From: Massospora cicadina
Taxonomy: Eukaryota; Entomophthoromycota; Entomophthoromycetes; Entomophthorales; Entomophthoraceae
Assembly: GCA_022478985.1 (NCBI GenBank)
Contig: JAKSZP010005282.1
Location: 124,001-188,000, forward strand
Length of the DNA stretch: 64,000 nucleotides
Direction of reading: 5' to 3'
Numbering within the stretch: position 1 is the first letter of the stretch; each line of letters opens with the position of its first letter. The position numbers and the translations under genes are program-made. This document shows positions 10,500 to 23,086 of the stretch, in pieces. The notes under the pieces are model-generated. The model made no database searches and had not been told where the DNA came from. It saw nothing but the letters and a program-made list of their open reading frames with translations.

Positions 10500-11290
10500 G
10501 CTCATTCCTCAATTTCCTCTATGGGCTGATGACTTCTCTATATAGCTGTTTTAAGAGTTCAATCATAAACCCGTGTTAACTATAATTTGTGTTCCCAGAG
10601 AAATAGTGTTTGTACATTCATCCTTAGAGGTATACCGCAATAATTGTATTATTACCATTGACATTTACTTCCCATTTCCATCCAACTAATTTATAATAAA
10701 TGGTATCATGCCATTATTGTAAATCAGGTTGATAAAATTATTCCTTTTTGTCATTAGGGTCTCTCATTTCTACTGATACACTAAGGGCAGCGTCTGCTCC
10801 AATAATGTCAGAGTGGTTTCTTTAGAGTCACAATTCACCCCATATTCCCTCAGGAACTCTGTCCCAAGAGTATATAAAAATTTGGATTGGCTAGCACTAT
10901 AGCAGAAGCTGATATAACTACTGATCTGAACTGATGTGGTAGCGCACTATAGGCACCATATGATATGGTAATATCTGGTCCAGCCATTCCATACTCTTTT
11001 AAATGCCCTAAATCTGTCAAGATCCTCATTAGTTTCACTTATTTTGGTGAAAATCATGTTGACAAGCGCTCCACTTTCAATTATTTCTCATACTCTTATT
11101 TAGTTTGACTAGAGGATCTGCATAGGCACACTCTGAGTATTGCAACAAGGTATTTAATGAGTGGTACACAGCATTATTTGTTGAATCAAGAGTGTGAATT
11201 ATTTGAGTGGATAAATCAGAGAAAGACTCCTTGATTGCACTTAAAGGTAAGGATACGTTCACCTCATCCAACTTCATGTTAACTAAATCT
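10500..11290 (-). pseudogene. Element B protease region (broken)
   Basis: On the minus strand II-ESG-ALVNMIFTKISE aligns with IIDSGA..N, the retropepsin active site; ESG lies at 11070-11078, so the catalytic Asp has become Glu. The remainder (open at 10850-11038) shows no further motif. It lies between gag and RT as expected. Confidence 0.6.
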
Positions 11291-12822
11291 TCAGGGCTTT
11301 AGGAAAATATAATTTTATCTTCTAACTGTCATGCGTATGGTAAAGTAACCTCCTGAATAGTTTTGGTCTCAATCCTTTTCGCTTTAGATTGATTAATTGC
11401 ATTGACATCCAAGTTGACCACCTGATATAGCTGATAAGGCACGTTGTCTTACACAAATAAATTGAAGATGTCAATACCATTGTTAATTATATCAAGCAAG
11501 ACAGGTCCAACAGCAGTAATAGATTGTCCTATGTCTAGACTGATAAACCTTTTCCCTACTCTGAACCAAATTCCTTTTCTTTGGTCTGAACATTAATAAC
11601 TTGATCCTTTGGCTTTTTTTCCTGACACTGAGAAATTACATGGACAAGTTTTCTGCATTGGAAAAAGTGAATTAATAATTTGTCCACACGTTTTTGACCT
11701 TGAGGTATAATCCCATTATGATTCAATTCTCAGGCTTTTTAGTGAATCTAGTAAAATTAATAAGTTCAGAGACTTATTTGGGTCACTTTGATTAATTTAG
11801 TTAGGAGCTTTAAAAGTTGCTCCAAGCATCTTCAGATGGTCCACCATCTGTGAGGTCATGGTTTAAGTTACTAGTGCTGCTTCCATAATCTGATGCAGTT
11901 CATGGTAGGTCCAAAGCGCCGCCTGTATGTCTATGCACACATCAAAGTCGTTAAGTACTACGCTCCAGCCAATATCTGTGACTCTTGATAAAATGATCAG
12001 CAAAAGTGGCAGGAGTCATCCTTTTGGATGTATACCCATAAATCTTGCTTGCAACTGGACATTCTAGTTGCTTCCAAATTCCAACTTGATCACTTCATTT
12101 GCTTCAGTGTATGACCAATTATTCAATTAAGGTGAGGTCACATCAGATTTTGGCAAGTGGTTCTGAAACAGTTATTATGGTCATCACATTTTGACAGTCC
12201 TCATACCCAATCATAATAATCACAGAGATGAAAAACGCGAAGGTGTTTTTCTGGTGAAAGTTAGAAAATTTTGGTGTATTCTGAAAGTCTTCAGTCGCTC
12301 CACTAACAGGAGATTCTTGCCCAAATACTTGATTAACCATAGGCGTGGCTTTGGGAGACATTTATGACATGTCACTGAATGAGTTTGGAATACCTTGGGG
12401 TAGGGTTTTTCCAACTGGAGTATAACAAGTAATTTTTCAGCTTTATTCTCCTTGAATTGCAAACTTTCACATTCATAATTTTATAAATCCTGAATATGCT
12501 TAATCATTTTTGCTACTTCTTATGAACACGTTAGAGGCGTCTTAAACCACTTCACATTTTGTTTTTTGTAATAAAAATTCCTTGTTGTGTTCACCTTCTT
12601 GCTTCAAAAAGAAACTTTTCCATAAAGGTTTTCATTCACATTAAAAACTTGTTTGATCACTTATTATGCTTTGGTTACGCGCTTCTCCAAGGTATTGATG
12701 CTAACTTGAGATGCTGAGATTAGCATCTTTTGATTGTCAATCTCCATCTCTATCCAGCTCTTCTAAAGTTCATTATTATAAAAAATTATTGATTAAAATT
12801 TGGCTTTTGACAACTCAATTTA
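11290..12822 (-). pseudogene. Element B gag (broken)
   Basis: A nucleocapsid zinc knuckle remnant reads F-FQ-C-RKLV-H-VISQ-C (11625-11666, minus strand), that is CX2CX4HX4C with the first Cys changed to Phe; a Lys/Asp-rich linker follows. Upstream (about 11800-12800) only short capsid-like frames remain. The segment nearest the LTR is rich in Glu/Lys and may have been a coiled coil, as in element M. Confidence 0.6.
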
Positions 12823-12840
12823 CCCCTGTAGTGAGAACCA
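12823..12840 (-). other. Element B primer-binding site
   Basis: Two bases after the LTR end, the minus strand reads TGGTTCTCACTACAGGGG. It begins with TGG, complementary to a tRNA 3' CCA end, and matches the sites of C, D, M and A. I cannot name the tRNA from the sequence. Confidence 0.72.
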
Positions 12841-12842
12841 AT

Positions 12843-13743
12843 TGTTAAAATCAGGGAAGCTTAACTTTTTTAAGATTGTAGCTCGCTTTTGTTTTCTTAT
12901 TTAAAGCAAATTTCTTGAAAATTGCGTTGATTAAGTTGACTAAATAAAATGGAGCTATAGTAGTATGAAGGGTATTATTTAATTTAGATGTTCTTAAAGC
13001 CACGTTGATTATAAGGTCCAACACTAAACAGGCGCTTCTTACTCTCAAAGGTATCTTTGAACTGGTAGGGAACTCTTCCCTATTCTCTTCACGAAGAGTC
13101 AATTTTAAGATCTGATAACAAACTAAACAACCTAAGGATATCATCCTTGCACTTTTATCAAAGTGTAAGCTAAACAACCAATATATATAAAAGTTTTTAT
13201 CAAATTATAATCTGCTTTATTAAAATTTTTTGGGGGGCTTTATAGTACAACAGGCGCACAGCTTTTAAGCTACTCACTGGAGATTAAATAAGTATCCTCC
13301 AGAAGGCTTTAACCCTTAAGGTTAGCTTCTGAAAACTGGAGGGTTTCTTTGCCTTAATTATTCTCCAGCATCATAATCTTCAAGTTTGGCAATCATTTAT
13401 TAATGTCAGGAGCTGGACACCAATTTATTAGAGCCATGTTTTCTGATGACGCCTACTATCACCATAAACAAAAAATGCTAAAGTAGTTTTGATAACTACT
13501 TCAATTATGTGATCAGAATATTTCATCATGGTATTCTGACTATTAGGTGTTAATGCCTTATTGAATCACCTACTCATTATTGTTAAGGATCATCTTTGAT
13601 AAAATAATAATCAAAATAACCATTGGATCCCATTTCATTGATTATATGCGGTTAATTTAGTTTGAAGTCATTGCCAAATAATTTACTGTAATACCAATCT
13701 TTAAAATACTTAATCTCTCATTGGATTGATAATGTGGTCAACA
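12843..13743 (-). repeat. Element B 5' LTR (single copy in window)
   Basis: The boundaries are inferred from the adjacent primer site (inner end TTTTAACA on the minus strand) and from resumption of element E RT at 13744 (outer end TGTTGACC). The length would be about 901 bp, with TG...CA ends. A TATA-like sequence (ACTATAAAG, minus strand) lies near 13237-13245. The bases next to it in E are gaaat. The partner LTR is missing on the left, so the repeat itself could not be verified. Confidence 0.6.
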
Positions 13744-14330
13744 GAAATTTCTACAGGCTGCCATCGCTTTCAAGTCCTTTTCATACTGTTTAGGTATGAA
13801 GGAGTGAACCAGGATGACATTGATGTATGCATGGCACATGCAAAGCAAAGTTTTCAAGCGCGTGATCAATGACTCTTTAGAATATGGGAGAGGCATCTTT
13901 GAGGCCAAACAGCATGACCTTGAACAGGTATATGCCATGGCGTGTTCAAAGGGATGTCAGCCATTCTTTTCCCCTATTTTACTCTGACTTGATGTAAAGC
14001 ATTCACCAGGTCCAGCTTTGAGAATACTTTAGACTTTAAAATTGCCTTAGAAATAGTAACTGTATGTGGGAATTTTTTGATGTCAAGAACAGTGACGTTA
14101 TTTAGGTGGCATAGTCCACACATGACTTCAGAGTGCTGTCAGGATTCTGGGTCAACACCACTGAGGACACCACTGGAATTACCTTCTTAATTATCTATCC
14201 TTTGGTTTTTTTCATCAATCCAACTTTTCAAGGCTTAATATATGGAAGTGGTGTAGGGTTAGAGAGGACAGTTGATCCTAAAGTCTACTGTTAGAAAAAT
14301 CTAAGTCAAACTTGATTGGGGCGGCAGATG
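13744..14330 (-). pseudogene. Element E reverse transcriptase (broken, 3' cut by B)
   Basis: On the minus strand this shows, in order: VVSSVVLTQNPDSTLKSC-VDY; KVFSKLDLVNALHQVRVK near 14000-14140 (RT block usually FSKLDL..AFHQIRV); then VMLFGLKDASPIFQRVIDHALENF near 13850-13930 (MPFGLKNAPATFQR block). The catalytic Y-DD segment is degraded. The frame ends in EKDLKAMAACRNF, exactly where element B begins. The RNase H and integrase of E were not found in the window. Confidence 0.72.
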
Positions 14331-14659
14331 GTTCACATCAATAATGTGGAAGATTTCCTTATAGGGTTCGAGGATATGGGGCATTGTGGGCAGTTCTGCA
14401 ATTGCTTCAGAGGAGGTGTACTCCACAGTAGCTGCAATTGCATTGACTTCCATCAGGGTAGGGGCATAGAGTGATTTCAACCGCATGATAGAAGGATGTG
14501 AAAGCAAGTGTGTTCCTCTTAAGGTTAATGTATTCCAACTGTCAGCGCCACCAGCCTAACCTAAGATCATGGGGTAGCGTAGGTCTGAAATTGCCGAAAG
14601 ATTGCATAAAAGAGGTGTTTATGGGCCATGAATTGTAGCGGCTCGCACAGGGGCAATGT

Positions 14660-14830
14660 AATCATTGGTATACATGAAGTTCTCATGACTGTGGCCCCAT
14701 ATTGGCCATTAATTCTAGTGCCTGGGCCACCTTAAGGTCAATAAAAATATTTGACATGACAGTATTCACTAAAGCGTTTATTACCACGCGCCTCAAACCT
14801 ACTGTGGTATCCATGTAAAACAAGAAATAA
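14660..14830 (-). pseudogene. Element E protease remnant
   Basis: On the minus strand VVINALVNTVMSNIFIDLKVAQAL aligns loosely with a retropepsin active-site segment (DSGALVN...), with the DSG lost. The call rests on its position between gag and RT and this short similarity. Confidence 0.4.
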
Positions 14831-15099
14831 GTGCAATCAAAGTTATAAAAGGTATTAATGGCAATACACTGGGGTTAGTATCAATGTCCACAGACAATTT
14901 GTCATGGTCTGGGCTTTTGAGATTGGAAGGCATTGATGCCATGTGGGCATAGGATAGTAGGGCTAAAAAGGGGTCTACTAGGTCTTATAAAGGGCTTACG
15001 CAGTTAATATTCTGATGATCATGTTTGGCAGCCTTTTTAAGAGTCAGTTTATCATTTTAATTTGGTAAGGGGATACCATTGGCGCTTCTGGGTTTACTG

Positions 15100-16056
15100 G
15101 GATAAAGAGAATACCCAGTGTCTATTTGCCACATCACCCATAAAATTCATGAGGTTGGGTCCTTGGGGTTCGGTCTGCGCCACCAGAATCCTGGAGGTTG
15201 CAATGCAGTAGACCATGGTGGCCATTTAATTGTGAGGATGACTGGCTGTCCCATGAAGGATCTGGGTTTATTTTCTGTGTTATGGGATAGGGGGAACCAA
15301 ACCAAAATTTTTCAGTATAACGGGACTACATGGAGGCATAGATGGCAAGAGAAAGTACTACTGGTGTGTGGGTTGGTAGCTTAATGGTCCTTATTTATCA
15401 GGTTGGATTCAAAAGCGATGTTGGAAAGTTGGTCCAATTCCTTTTCTTCATAGCCAGATACCTTCTCCAATCCAATACCATAAGCACGCCCTCATTATGA
15501 GTGGATGGTGGTGGCCTTTTGGCCCGGTGGTATGGTCTTGGTGGGGTCTGTTTCCTACGCCATCTGAAACAAAGTCAAGCAATAATCTGTTGAGACAGGT
15601 TGTATGCTCCCTCCAAGGTAAGAGGTCTATTGTACCATGCTGCATGAGAACACATCCCCTTTTTGAGGGAGATCCAGAAAGTGTCAATGATATTAGCCTC
15701 TGGAAGTTGTCTGAAGTCATTTAGCTTCGAAAGTCCTTGATATGGTCATGAAAGTATGGGGTGAGGGCCCATCAGTGAAATAGAGAGCAGATAAGTTGTG
15801 TTCTTGACACTATGTAGCTACCATTGATAATACAATCGTGGAGAGAGGGAGGGGCTCCAATTAAATGGTGATTTTAATAAAGTACTGTATGAGCCCACGT
15901 TTTAACCTCTCCTTGTAGGACATTAGGTAAGACTAACAATTTTTTCCCTTAGAAACCTTCAGGTTGCCTGTTAGGGTAGCTCACAATCATAATTCATCCA
16001 GAACTCCCAGCACCTGACAGGTTATCCTATCCGAGGGGGGTGATCAGTTTTTCTAC
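15100..16056 (-). pseudogene. Element E gag, C-terminal part
   Basis: On the minus strand the stretch 15570-15680 reads EANIIDTFWISLKKGMCSHA and PLTLEGAYNLSQQIIA, matching the end of Ty3/gypsy capsid domains (...GL...PLTLEEAYNLAQQI). Stops and frameshifts split it. The gene is interrupted at 16056 by element C and continues at 27124 on the other side. The plus-strand frames 15118-15384 and 15497-15724 are shadows. Confidence 0.62.
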
Positions 16057-16720
16057 TGTTAAAAAGTGGCAAATGCAAATGTTCAAGAAGGTTTATTTAA
16101 TTAACTAACAAAGTTTAAGTGTGATGACAGGAAATGCGATTCTGAGCTGGTAACGGTTCAGGAAAAACTTGACTTGTTTTCACTTAAACTATTTAAACAC
16201 TTCCAAGCTACAATAACCATATAACAGATACTAGAATTAATTAATAGAACCAAGAATAAGATAATTCTATTAGGGATATAATTATATATATAAATCACAC
16301 ATGGAAATCAAATGCCACCTATTAGAATCATCAGCATTGGATGCCAGAGGATATATTTTATTAGATTCATTGACCTGCAGCATTTGGAAAACTATTGTTT
16401 GAAACTTCCATTGCCCAATTCCTAAATGGTGGCAATTGTTCTCTCAAGTCTGGTTAACTAAAAGTATTGGTGATCATACCAGATAATTTATGAAAAATAA
16501 ATTATTGAGTTACCCATGATCTAAAATTTGGAGTTCTCACCTTAGGAGCCTAATAGTCATTGACATAGATTATGAGTGATAAAAGACTAATTTTTAACTT
16601 TTTCATCAGAAGCCTAAAAGTCATTGCCACCAATAATCATAATGGAGATCATCCCCAATAAATCAAGTCACTAGTATTGGAACATGTTGGTAAAAGAATA
16701 ACCTGGTTAAGATCCAAACA
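16057..16720 (-). repeat. Element C 3' LTR
   Basis: A 664-bp repeat matching the split 5' LTR. On the minus strand it begins TGTTTGGATC and ends TTTTTAACA. Shared blocks include the gatgacaggaaa/gatgacaagaaa region and the catccccaataaatcaa region near its inner end. An AT-rich tatatata run near 16285 may be the promoter box but is palindromic. Confidence 0.82.
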
Positions 16721-16735
16721 CATCCCTCCACTTAT
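16721..16735 (-). other. Element C polypurine tract
   Basis: On the minus strand AATAAGTGGAGGGATG directly precedes the TGTT of the 3' LTR, as expected for the plus-strand primer. Confidence 0.72.
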
Positions 16736-16849
16736 TAAGATTATCTTCTTCCAACATGTATACAGACACCAATCCTTTGCACAACCCCCACATCCTAAAG
16801 GTGGCGAAAACCAATGGCAATATATGTCATCAATAACATAAAACAAAGT

Positions 16850-18250
16850 GTAAACTACATGCGTTAGTTAAGGCTGATATAACAATGTCAGATCCATAAA
16901 GAAAGTTGGTCAACAAACAATGCCAAATTATCTGATAACTTTATGCCACAGTTAAAATTAATTATGCATTCTAACAGTACAATTGGATTTATAAAAATAG
17001 CATCATTTTGTTAATCAATTATATGCTTTTTGAACTTTTAATGCACCCTAATAAAAAATGTTCATGAAGAAGTATTTAATCATATAGCATCCAAGGCCAA
17101 CTTGTCAATATCCTAGAATGGTTTGAACCAGAGCTTGTCTGGCTTATTCTGCCATCAGAAGCCATAAGAGCTGAAATAATTGACACTATCACCAATTTAA
17201 AATTAGGTAGGGTTGGCCACTTTGAATCTCCATATTCCTTAGCTTTGAGCTTCAGCTTGAAAATATTTCTTATAAACAAAAGACTGTAACCCTATCAAGA
17301 CTTTTGTCAAGCTTTCAAAATACTTCAGGGGCGTCATTGTAGGCTCAGTTCAAGTGTGGAATATAAAATTTGGTGTTAAATTAGCCCAATTTTCTAAAGC
17401 ATTGTAAAAAGATGATTTCCTCATTGATGAAAGATAACTAAACTTATAGGAAAAGTTGCCGCTAACAAATAGGTTAACAAGATGGAAGATTTTCCAGTGG
17501 CAATCTCCTTAAAGGTAGCAGCCAGAGTACCATTTAGCATTTTGAATATTCCAATTAAATCTGGATAGTAAAGTGTAGTTAGTATTCCTTGTATTCCCAT
17601 TAGCTCATTGCTCTTCAGAATGATATGTATGGTAAAGTTGATGCCATTATTGTTTAAGAGTTTGTGAGCTACCATGACAATAAATTAACTGCTCCATTAT
17701 AAACTTAGCAGTACTGCTGGAATTTACTTTAGCTATAGCACGTGTCTCTACTCATCAAGTCAGGTGTTCAATAGCTACAATGGTTTTATTAACTATTATT
17801 CATACTCATAATTATATGCCCTACAACGTCAATGGATATAGTATATCAATTAAACTGAGCTCCACTAGCCAGAAAGCAGTAGTTTTCTTAGAGGTCTTGT
17901 GTGACTGACACATCGCACAACAACCAAGATTTTCTATGACTTCAAATTTGAAGGATTACCAGTAGTACTTCCGTTGGACCTGACAAAAGTTTTCTACAAG
18001 CCCCATAGCCAGTTACATTGTGAGCCGCATCAATAATTGACTGCGCTCAGATGGACATGGAAACAGTAGGATTGCTACCCTGAAAAGTTTAACAATTTAC
18101 CCATAATGAATTTACATGTTTTAAATCGCTTTGTTAATTGTTTGCCAAATCTCAGGTGGCTAATCCCCAATATCCACACAAAGAATATTCTCATACAATG
18201 CTTCTGCTTTACTCTGTACACCAGAACATTGGCGACCGTGACAATCCATC
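16850..18250 (-). pseudogene. Element C integrase (broken)
   Basis: The open piece 17421-17675 contains KLLNNNGINFT, which aligns with the second catalytic segment (LLSDNGTNFT) with Asp changed to Asn. After it comes NGTLAATFKEI, the degraded region of the catalytic Glu. The upstream zinc-binding segment (18000-17880) keeps only parts of the Cys pair. The C-terminal part toward the LTR is unrecognisable. Confidence 0.65.
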
Positions 18251-18279
18251 TGCGTTTTGATGCATTGTAATTTCTCAGT

Positions 18280-19660
18280 GCACAATATCATAATCATATA
18301 CTTGTAACTAAAGTTCATGGGACCAATCTCCCTTCAGGCTCCTTCAAGTCATGCAGCATTTCAGCGAGGAATGGTCTGTCACCAAAGTGAACTGCACTCC
18401 ATGGATAAATACTCTGAATTTCTTACTGGCAGATATCACTAAAAGATATTCCTCTGGTTAAGGTATAAACTAGCTCTTACTTACTCAGTATGGCTCACAT
18501 ATGCTACAATGATCATCAATAATTTGTCCACCTGACTTAACACGGAACCAACTGCCATCTAGGATGCATCAGTTTGAATAATTAACGAGCAGATTAAAAC
18601 TTGGATATTGCAATATTGGCTCTTTCATTAAGTTTATTCAAAAGAGCATTAAAGAAGTCCTGAGTTCATTATCCAATACAAAGCCTTTCTTGGGATCCTT
18701 CAACAGATAAAAAAGTGGCTTAGTAATGGAAGTAAAGTTTTTAATGAACCGGAGATAATAGCCAACCATCTTAAAGATACCTGTACACCTTAAACACTTT
18801 TCAGTTGGCATGATCTGAATTGCCTCAACTTTGGATATTTAAGGGCGTAGTCCATTGGCGTCTACAACAAAATTCAAGTATTTGATTTCCTTTTTGAAGA
18901 ACTTACATTTAATACGCTTTATTTTCAGATTTACTGCTGGTATTTTATTTTAAAAAATTTACAAATGTTCAAGGTGCTCTGTAAAAGTGTTATTGAGAAA
19001 TTGATATTGACTAAGTAGATGAGAGCGCATGACAAATTTATATCACCTAAAATTGTATCCATTGCTTTTTGATATGTTACCAGCACATTGCAAGGATATT
19101 GAGGAATCTGCATCAGTTGATATAGACCATGGCGAGTATTGATCGCGCTTTACTCAATCATCTTTAGGTATATCAATTGCCAGTACTTAAATTATAAGAT
19201 TTATTGCCCAAAATAATTTAGCCTCTCCTAAGAAATCAAGAGCATTGTCAGTCTGTGGAAGAAGGTAACAGTTTTTTAACCATTTTATTCAACTAATGGT
19301 AAGTTATGACAACCCAGTTGAATTCATCTTTCTTTTTTAAAGATTGGATTTGCCCAATGGGCTTGAAGATGGGGCCAACAACCTATAATTGGGTAGCTTA
19401 GCAACTTTTTCAGCAACTATAGACTAATTTTCCTGCAAATGTCATGTTGGTCACATACAAATTGGCGATTGATCCCATAATTGACCTTATGAACTATACC
19501 TTTGATGCAACCATGGCCATAGTAATCTTTCATGAAAACCCCAGAATACAATTGAAATGAGCTTTAGAAAGTGTCATTCTGTACCTTTAAGATCCCTGTT
19601 AATTTATTTGGATTGAATGTTCAGAAATTTCCTTCAATATGAGATTATTGGGTATCCAAT
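18280..19660 (-). pseudogene. Element C reverse transcriptase and RNase H (broken)
   Basis: The piece 18931-19113 reads YQKAMDTILGDINLS...ALIYLVNINFS, aligning with FQRAMD.IL.DL...VYLDDINVFS. The catalytic YLDD is YLVN (19006-19017), so both Asp residues are lost. RNase H remnants lie near 18300-18600, including a segment about a test-load of light changes (FTLVTDHSSLK-like, near 18370). Spaced plus-strand frames are shadows. Confidence 0.65.
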
Positions 19661-20389
19661 TTTTGTTTAATTGGCCAATGACTTGAAAAGATTAAAGTTC
19701 ATCTAGGAATTGAATAATCAAAGGCCACTACTTGATTCTTATCTTTCAATATTGGCTTATCCAATAGGTTGGCGACCAGTACCTGAATCTAGCCATGAAT
19801 GTGAATTAAAATCCCAGTTGCAACATGGGGTTCATTTCTACCTTTCTGTCATGGTGCATGGATTTAAGCATACAGGTTTTGGTGATTTTCCAAAGTAAGA
19901 CCAGTTCCTATGATGCACTGGTCCTTGATATTAACAACAATTGGCCTTTGCGATCTTAAGGGAACCACTGGAATTCAATTTGAACTGGTGGCGGCCTAAA
20001 ACCTTTTTTTTAGTACTAGATGGTCCTAAAACCTTTTAATAATCTGATGATACTACACTGGGTTGATTCCATCTGCATATAACAGACTAATATAATCTTT
20101 TTTCTTATTCAGGGGTGGGTCCCCTTTCTCAAATAAAATAGTGGCAAAGTTTGCCTCTAATATTAAGAATAATTTCCTGAAATTCGCACCAAAACTTATA
20201 CTGTAACATGAAGTCAGTGCAAGTCAATCTATAATAACTCATAATTGTCAAAAAATCTGGTCAGTGAGGTGACAAGGAGGGATCCAAAAATAGATAAGGT
20301 GATATATGTTCCCCAAGAAGTAGTGGTATGCAGGCCCACGTTCTGTAAACCTTATTAGGATCCACATAAGGTGAGAGCCTCAAATTTTT

Positions 20390-20500
20390 TTACTAGCTTC
20401 ATAAAAACAATATTAGTTGGAGCTCCACTGTCAATGATGGCTTAACCTTTACTCAATTTACCAAATATTTTCATAAATACAATCAGAATAAAAGGAAATA
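20390..20500 (-). pseudogene. Element C protease active-site segment
   Basis: On the minus strand AIIDSGAPTNIVFMKLVKKF contains an intact DSG active-site triad (20424-20432) in a typical retropepsin context. The rest of the domain (toward 19700) is too decayed to define. Confidence 0.7.
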
Positions 20501-20559
20501 TTGTTTACTTAGAAAATTGTGGCATAAGTAGCTGATTCAAATAATTAAGAAAGCTGTTC

Positions 20560-22370
20560 AGCTACATCAAAAAATCACTTCTTAATAGTTGCCATGTGAA
20601 TTAGTATGTTAACATTGTCTAAGGTACTGCTATCATACTCCATGTATGCTTGCATGGCTTAAAGATATTTCACATATAGTCACGCCACAATTTCTCTATT
20701 TCAGGGTATACGGCCTTTGCTTGCAAATGGGTGACCACAAGAGCCTTGCTACCCATATTGGTTGCTCTATATCATTGCTTTACTAAATCAGGAGACTTTG
20801 AGCATAGGCGGAAATAGACTATTTTCTGTCTAATCCGCCCAAGAGATTCCTATCTAAGACCTTTGATTGTCAGCAGGTACAACCATATTGATCTTGTCCG
20901 ATTTTTTGACAGTTCTGCATAATATGGCCGTACTTTCCACAATTTGAACAACTGGCCTGATATTTTACATTCTCTATTATGGGTTTTTGAGAAAATAGTC
21001 CCAGATCTGGGTTTTCTGCCGCTCAGTTATTAATGGGGGATTTTAGAATAACTCATATTTGCAGTATTGATGCTATGAGAGTTTTTATTAGGTACATCAA
21101 AGGTGGTCCCACAAAGCCCAAAGCTTTAAAATCAGAGAAATCTTTGTATCCGCATTTAAAATGGGAAGTATAGCCTAATTTAGATCCTTATGGCCCCACA
21201 ACATAACTTCATTGCATCTAAGCATCAAAATCTGCCAACGCTCCTGCCCCAGCGAGTATCTGGGCTTCAATATAAAATCAGTCAGCAAAGGTTTCAACGG
21301 TCTCATCTTTATGTAACTGAATGCCAATGAATTCTTGTTTCCAGTTGGTGATGTGTTTAGGGCTGCTGAACTCCAGCAAAATGGCTTCCTTTTCCACAGC
21401 ATAAATCTATTAATTGGCAGATAGTTAGGGGTAGGACAAGATTCAGACTTGCCATATTGCGACAGTTGATCACAGTCACAGCCTATTGAAGGTTTTTTCA
21501 TCTTACCATGGTCATTTTGAAAAGCTTAATAAAGTTAGAAAGTGGTTCCTCTAAAACTCTAAAAGTTTTTGAGTTGGCCAAAAATTTACAGTATTGAGGA
21601 GATTTGTGGCAGTATTCTACGCCATCTGGTCACTCAAACTGATGGGAAAAAGACGCTGTATAAATTAAGCAGGCAGAATTTTAAGCGCCTTCCATAAGAT
21701 TCAAGGCTGGACTCCTAAGGCTGTCTCCACAGATGAGAACTCATCTGAAAAGGTCATATTCACTTTTGGGATTCTTGGGACAACGGCCTTTAATACTATA
21801 CAACTTGGCTAGACAATCAGTGAAGGGTTTCTCCCATTTTTCTGAGTCAACTTCCACCCCTTAAAGTTCTGATAATTTGACCACAGTTCATCCGACTCTT
21901 TGGTCATCTGATGATGTTTGTCAGTGTTGTTGTCTAAGGTCTTCACTAAGATTATGAACTAATTTACACCTAAATCAGGTCTAAACCATGTTTTGTCATA
22001 ATAATGTCCACGGCATCAATTCTTCTGATTAGGACCTCTTCTTGATTTTGCATATGGAGTCCAAAGATGTAACTTTGAGACTTGATAACTCATCCTAAAC
22101 TCATTTATTTTCAACCTGGTTCGCAGTCTTCATATTGCTAACTAGTAGGTGCAATGTCATGACTTCTTCCTTGGCTTCTTTTTTCTGCTCAATGATATAA
22201 TAAATTGACTCATAGCTATTTACAGTAGCCTCCATTCCAAAATACTTGAAGTCCACTTTTTAAGGTATCCAGCCTTCAACAACCTCAACTAGGCAGTTAA
22301 CACCTTTAATTGATGTTTCATCACTCATACTCATCATTTCTTATTTACATACAGCATCAGCCCAAAAAAG
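20560..22370 (-). pseudogene. Element C gag with intact zinc knuckle
   Basis: On the minus strand C-SN-C-GKYG-H-IMQN-C (20909-20950) is an exact CX2CX4HX4C nucleocapsid knuckle. Upstream come capsid-like pieces (open at 21175-21501) and, next to the primer site, a segment rich in Glu, Lys and Asn. The reading frame is broken many times. Confidence 0.68.
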
Positions 22371-22388
22371 CCACTGTAGTAAGCACCA
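22371..22388 (-). other. Element C primer-binding site
   Basis: Two bases after the 5' LTR, the minus strand reads TGGTGCTTACTACAGTGG, matching the sites of B, D and M. Confidence 0.75.
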
Positions 22389-22390
22389 AT

Positions 22391-22685
22391 TGTTAAAAAG
22401 TGATGACTGCACAGGTTTGAGAGGGTTTATTCACTTAGCTAACAAAGTTCCCAGTTTGATGACAAGAAACTTAATTCTGAGCTAGTAATGGTCCAGAAAA
22501 CTTTGCCTTGTTTCACTCAAAATATTTAGACATTCTTGCCTACAATAAACCTTAAAAACTAGTAATAACTAATAAAGCCGAGGACAAGGAACCTTTATTA
22601 GGGATATTTTTCACACATAATATAGCACTCATGGCAATTTAATGCCCACTTATAAGAATTATTGCATTGGTCTCTGGAAAGGAAT
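22391..22685 (-). repeat. Element C 5' LTR, inner part (interrupted by D)
   Basis: Matches the start of 16057-16720 on the plus strand (TGTTAAAAAGTG...gatgacaagaaa). The match stops at 22685, where element D begins, and resumes at 26771 with ttcattgacctgc, the same words found in the 3' LTR near 16368. Confidence 0.82.
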
Positions 22686-23028
22686 TGTTGGGATTTCGCC
22701 AAATTCTCTGTCTCTGGAAATTCTACTCCATTGATTCCCCCAGAATCATTGGAAGGAGAGCATAGATTATCTAAATCTATCAAGGTTAATAAGAACGATC
22801 AGCCTCATCCTGATCAACTGATTTAAGATTTGATCACACAGCAATTAATTAGCTCTGATATTTCATTAACCATATCAAAGCTTATAAAAATCCCATCCTT
22901 TTGATAAAGAAATCAGGTCAATGTATAACCTGTTTTTACTTTACTTTATCGCTTTATTGGAGAATCCACTTAAAGTAACTTTGAAAGAAAACCTGTCCCA
23001 TAGTTAATGTAATCTAAAACTTCCAGAG
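22686..23028 (+). repeat. Element D 5' LTR
   Basis: A repeat of 26421-26770 starting TGTTGGGATTTCGCC. Blocks such as aagaacgatcagcctcat and ggagaatccacttaaagtaac are shared. A TATA-like cttataaaaatc lies near 22883. It ends ttccagag directly at the primer site, lacking about 13 bases (aagctctaaaaca) present at the end of the 3' LTR, a small deletion at the LTR/primer junction. Confidence 0.85.
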
Positions 23029-23045
23029 TGGTGCTCACTGCAGGG
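23029..23045 (+). other. Element D primer-binding site
   Basis: TGGTGCTCACTGCAGGG is probably the least mutated of the five shared primer sites. It touches the shortened 5' LTR end without the usual two-base spacer. Confidence 0.75.
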
Positions 23046-23086
23046 TTACTCTGAGTTACGCACCAACAAAAACGTCTATCACTACT

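Noticed and set aside
15118..15384. Plus-strand frames 15118-15384 and 15497-15724
   Set aside because: The minus strand here reads as element E gag (PLTLEGAYNLSQQI); the plus frames are shadows.
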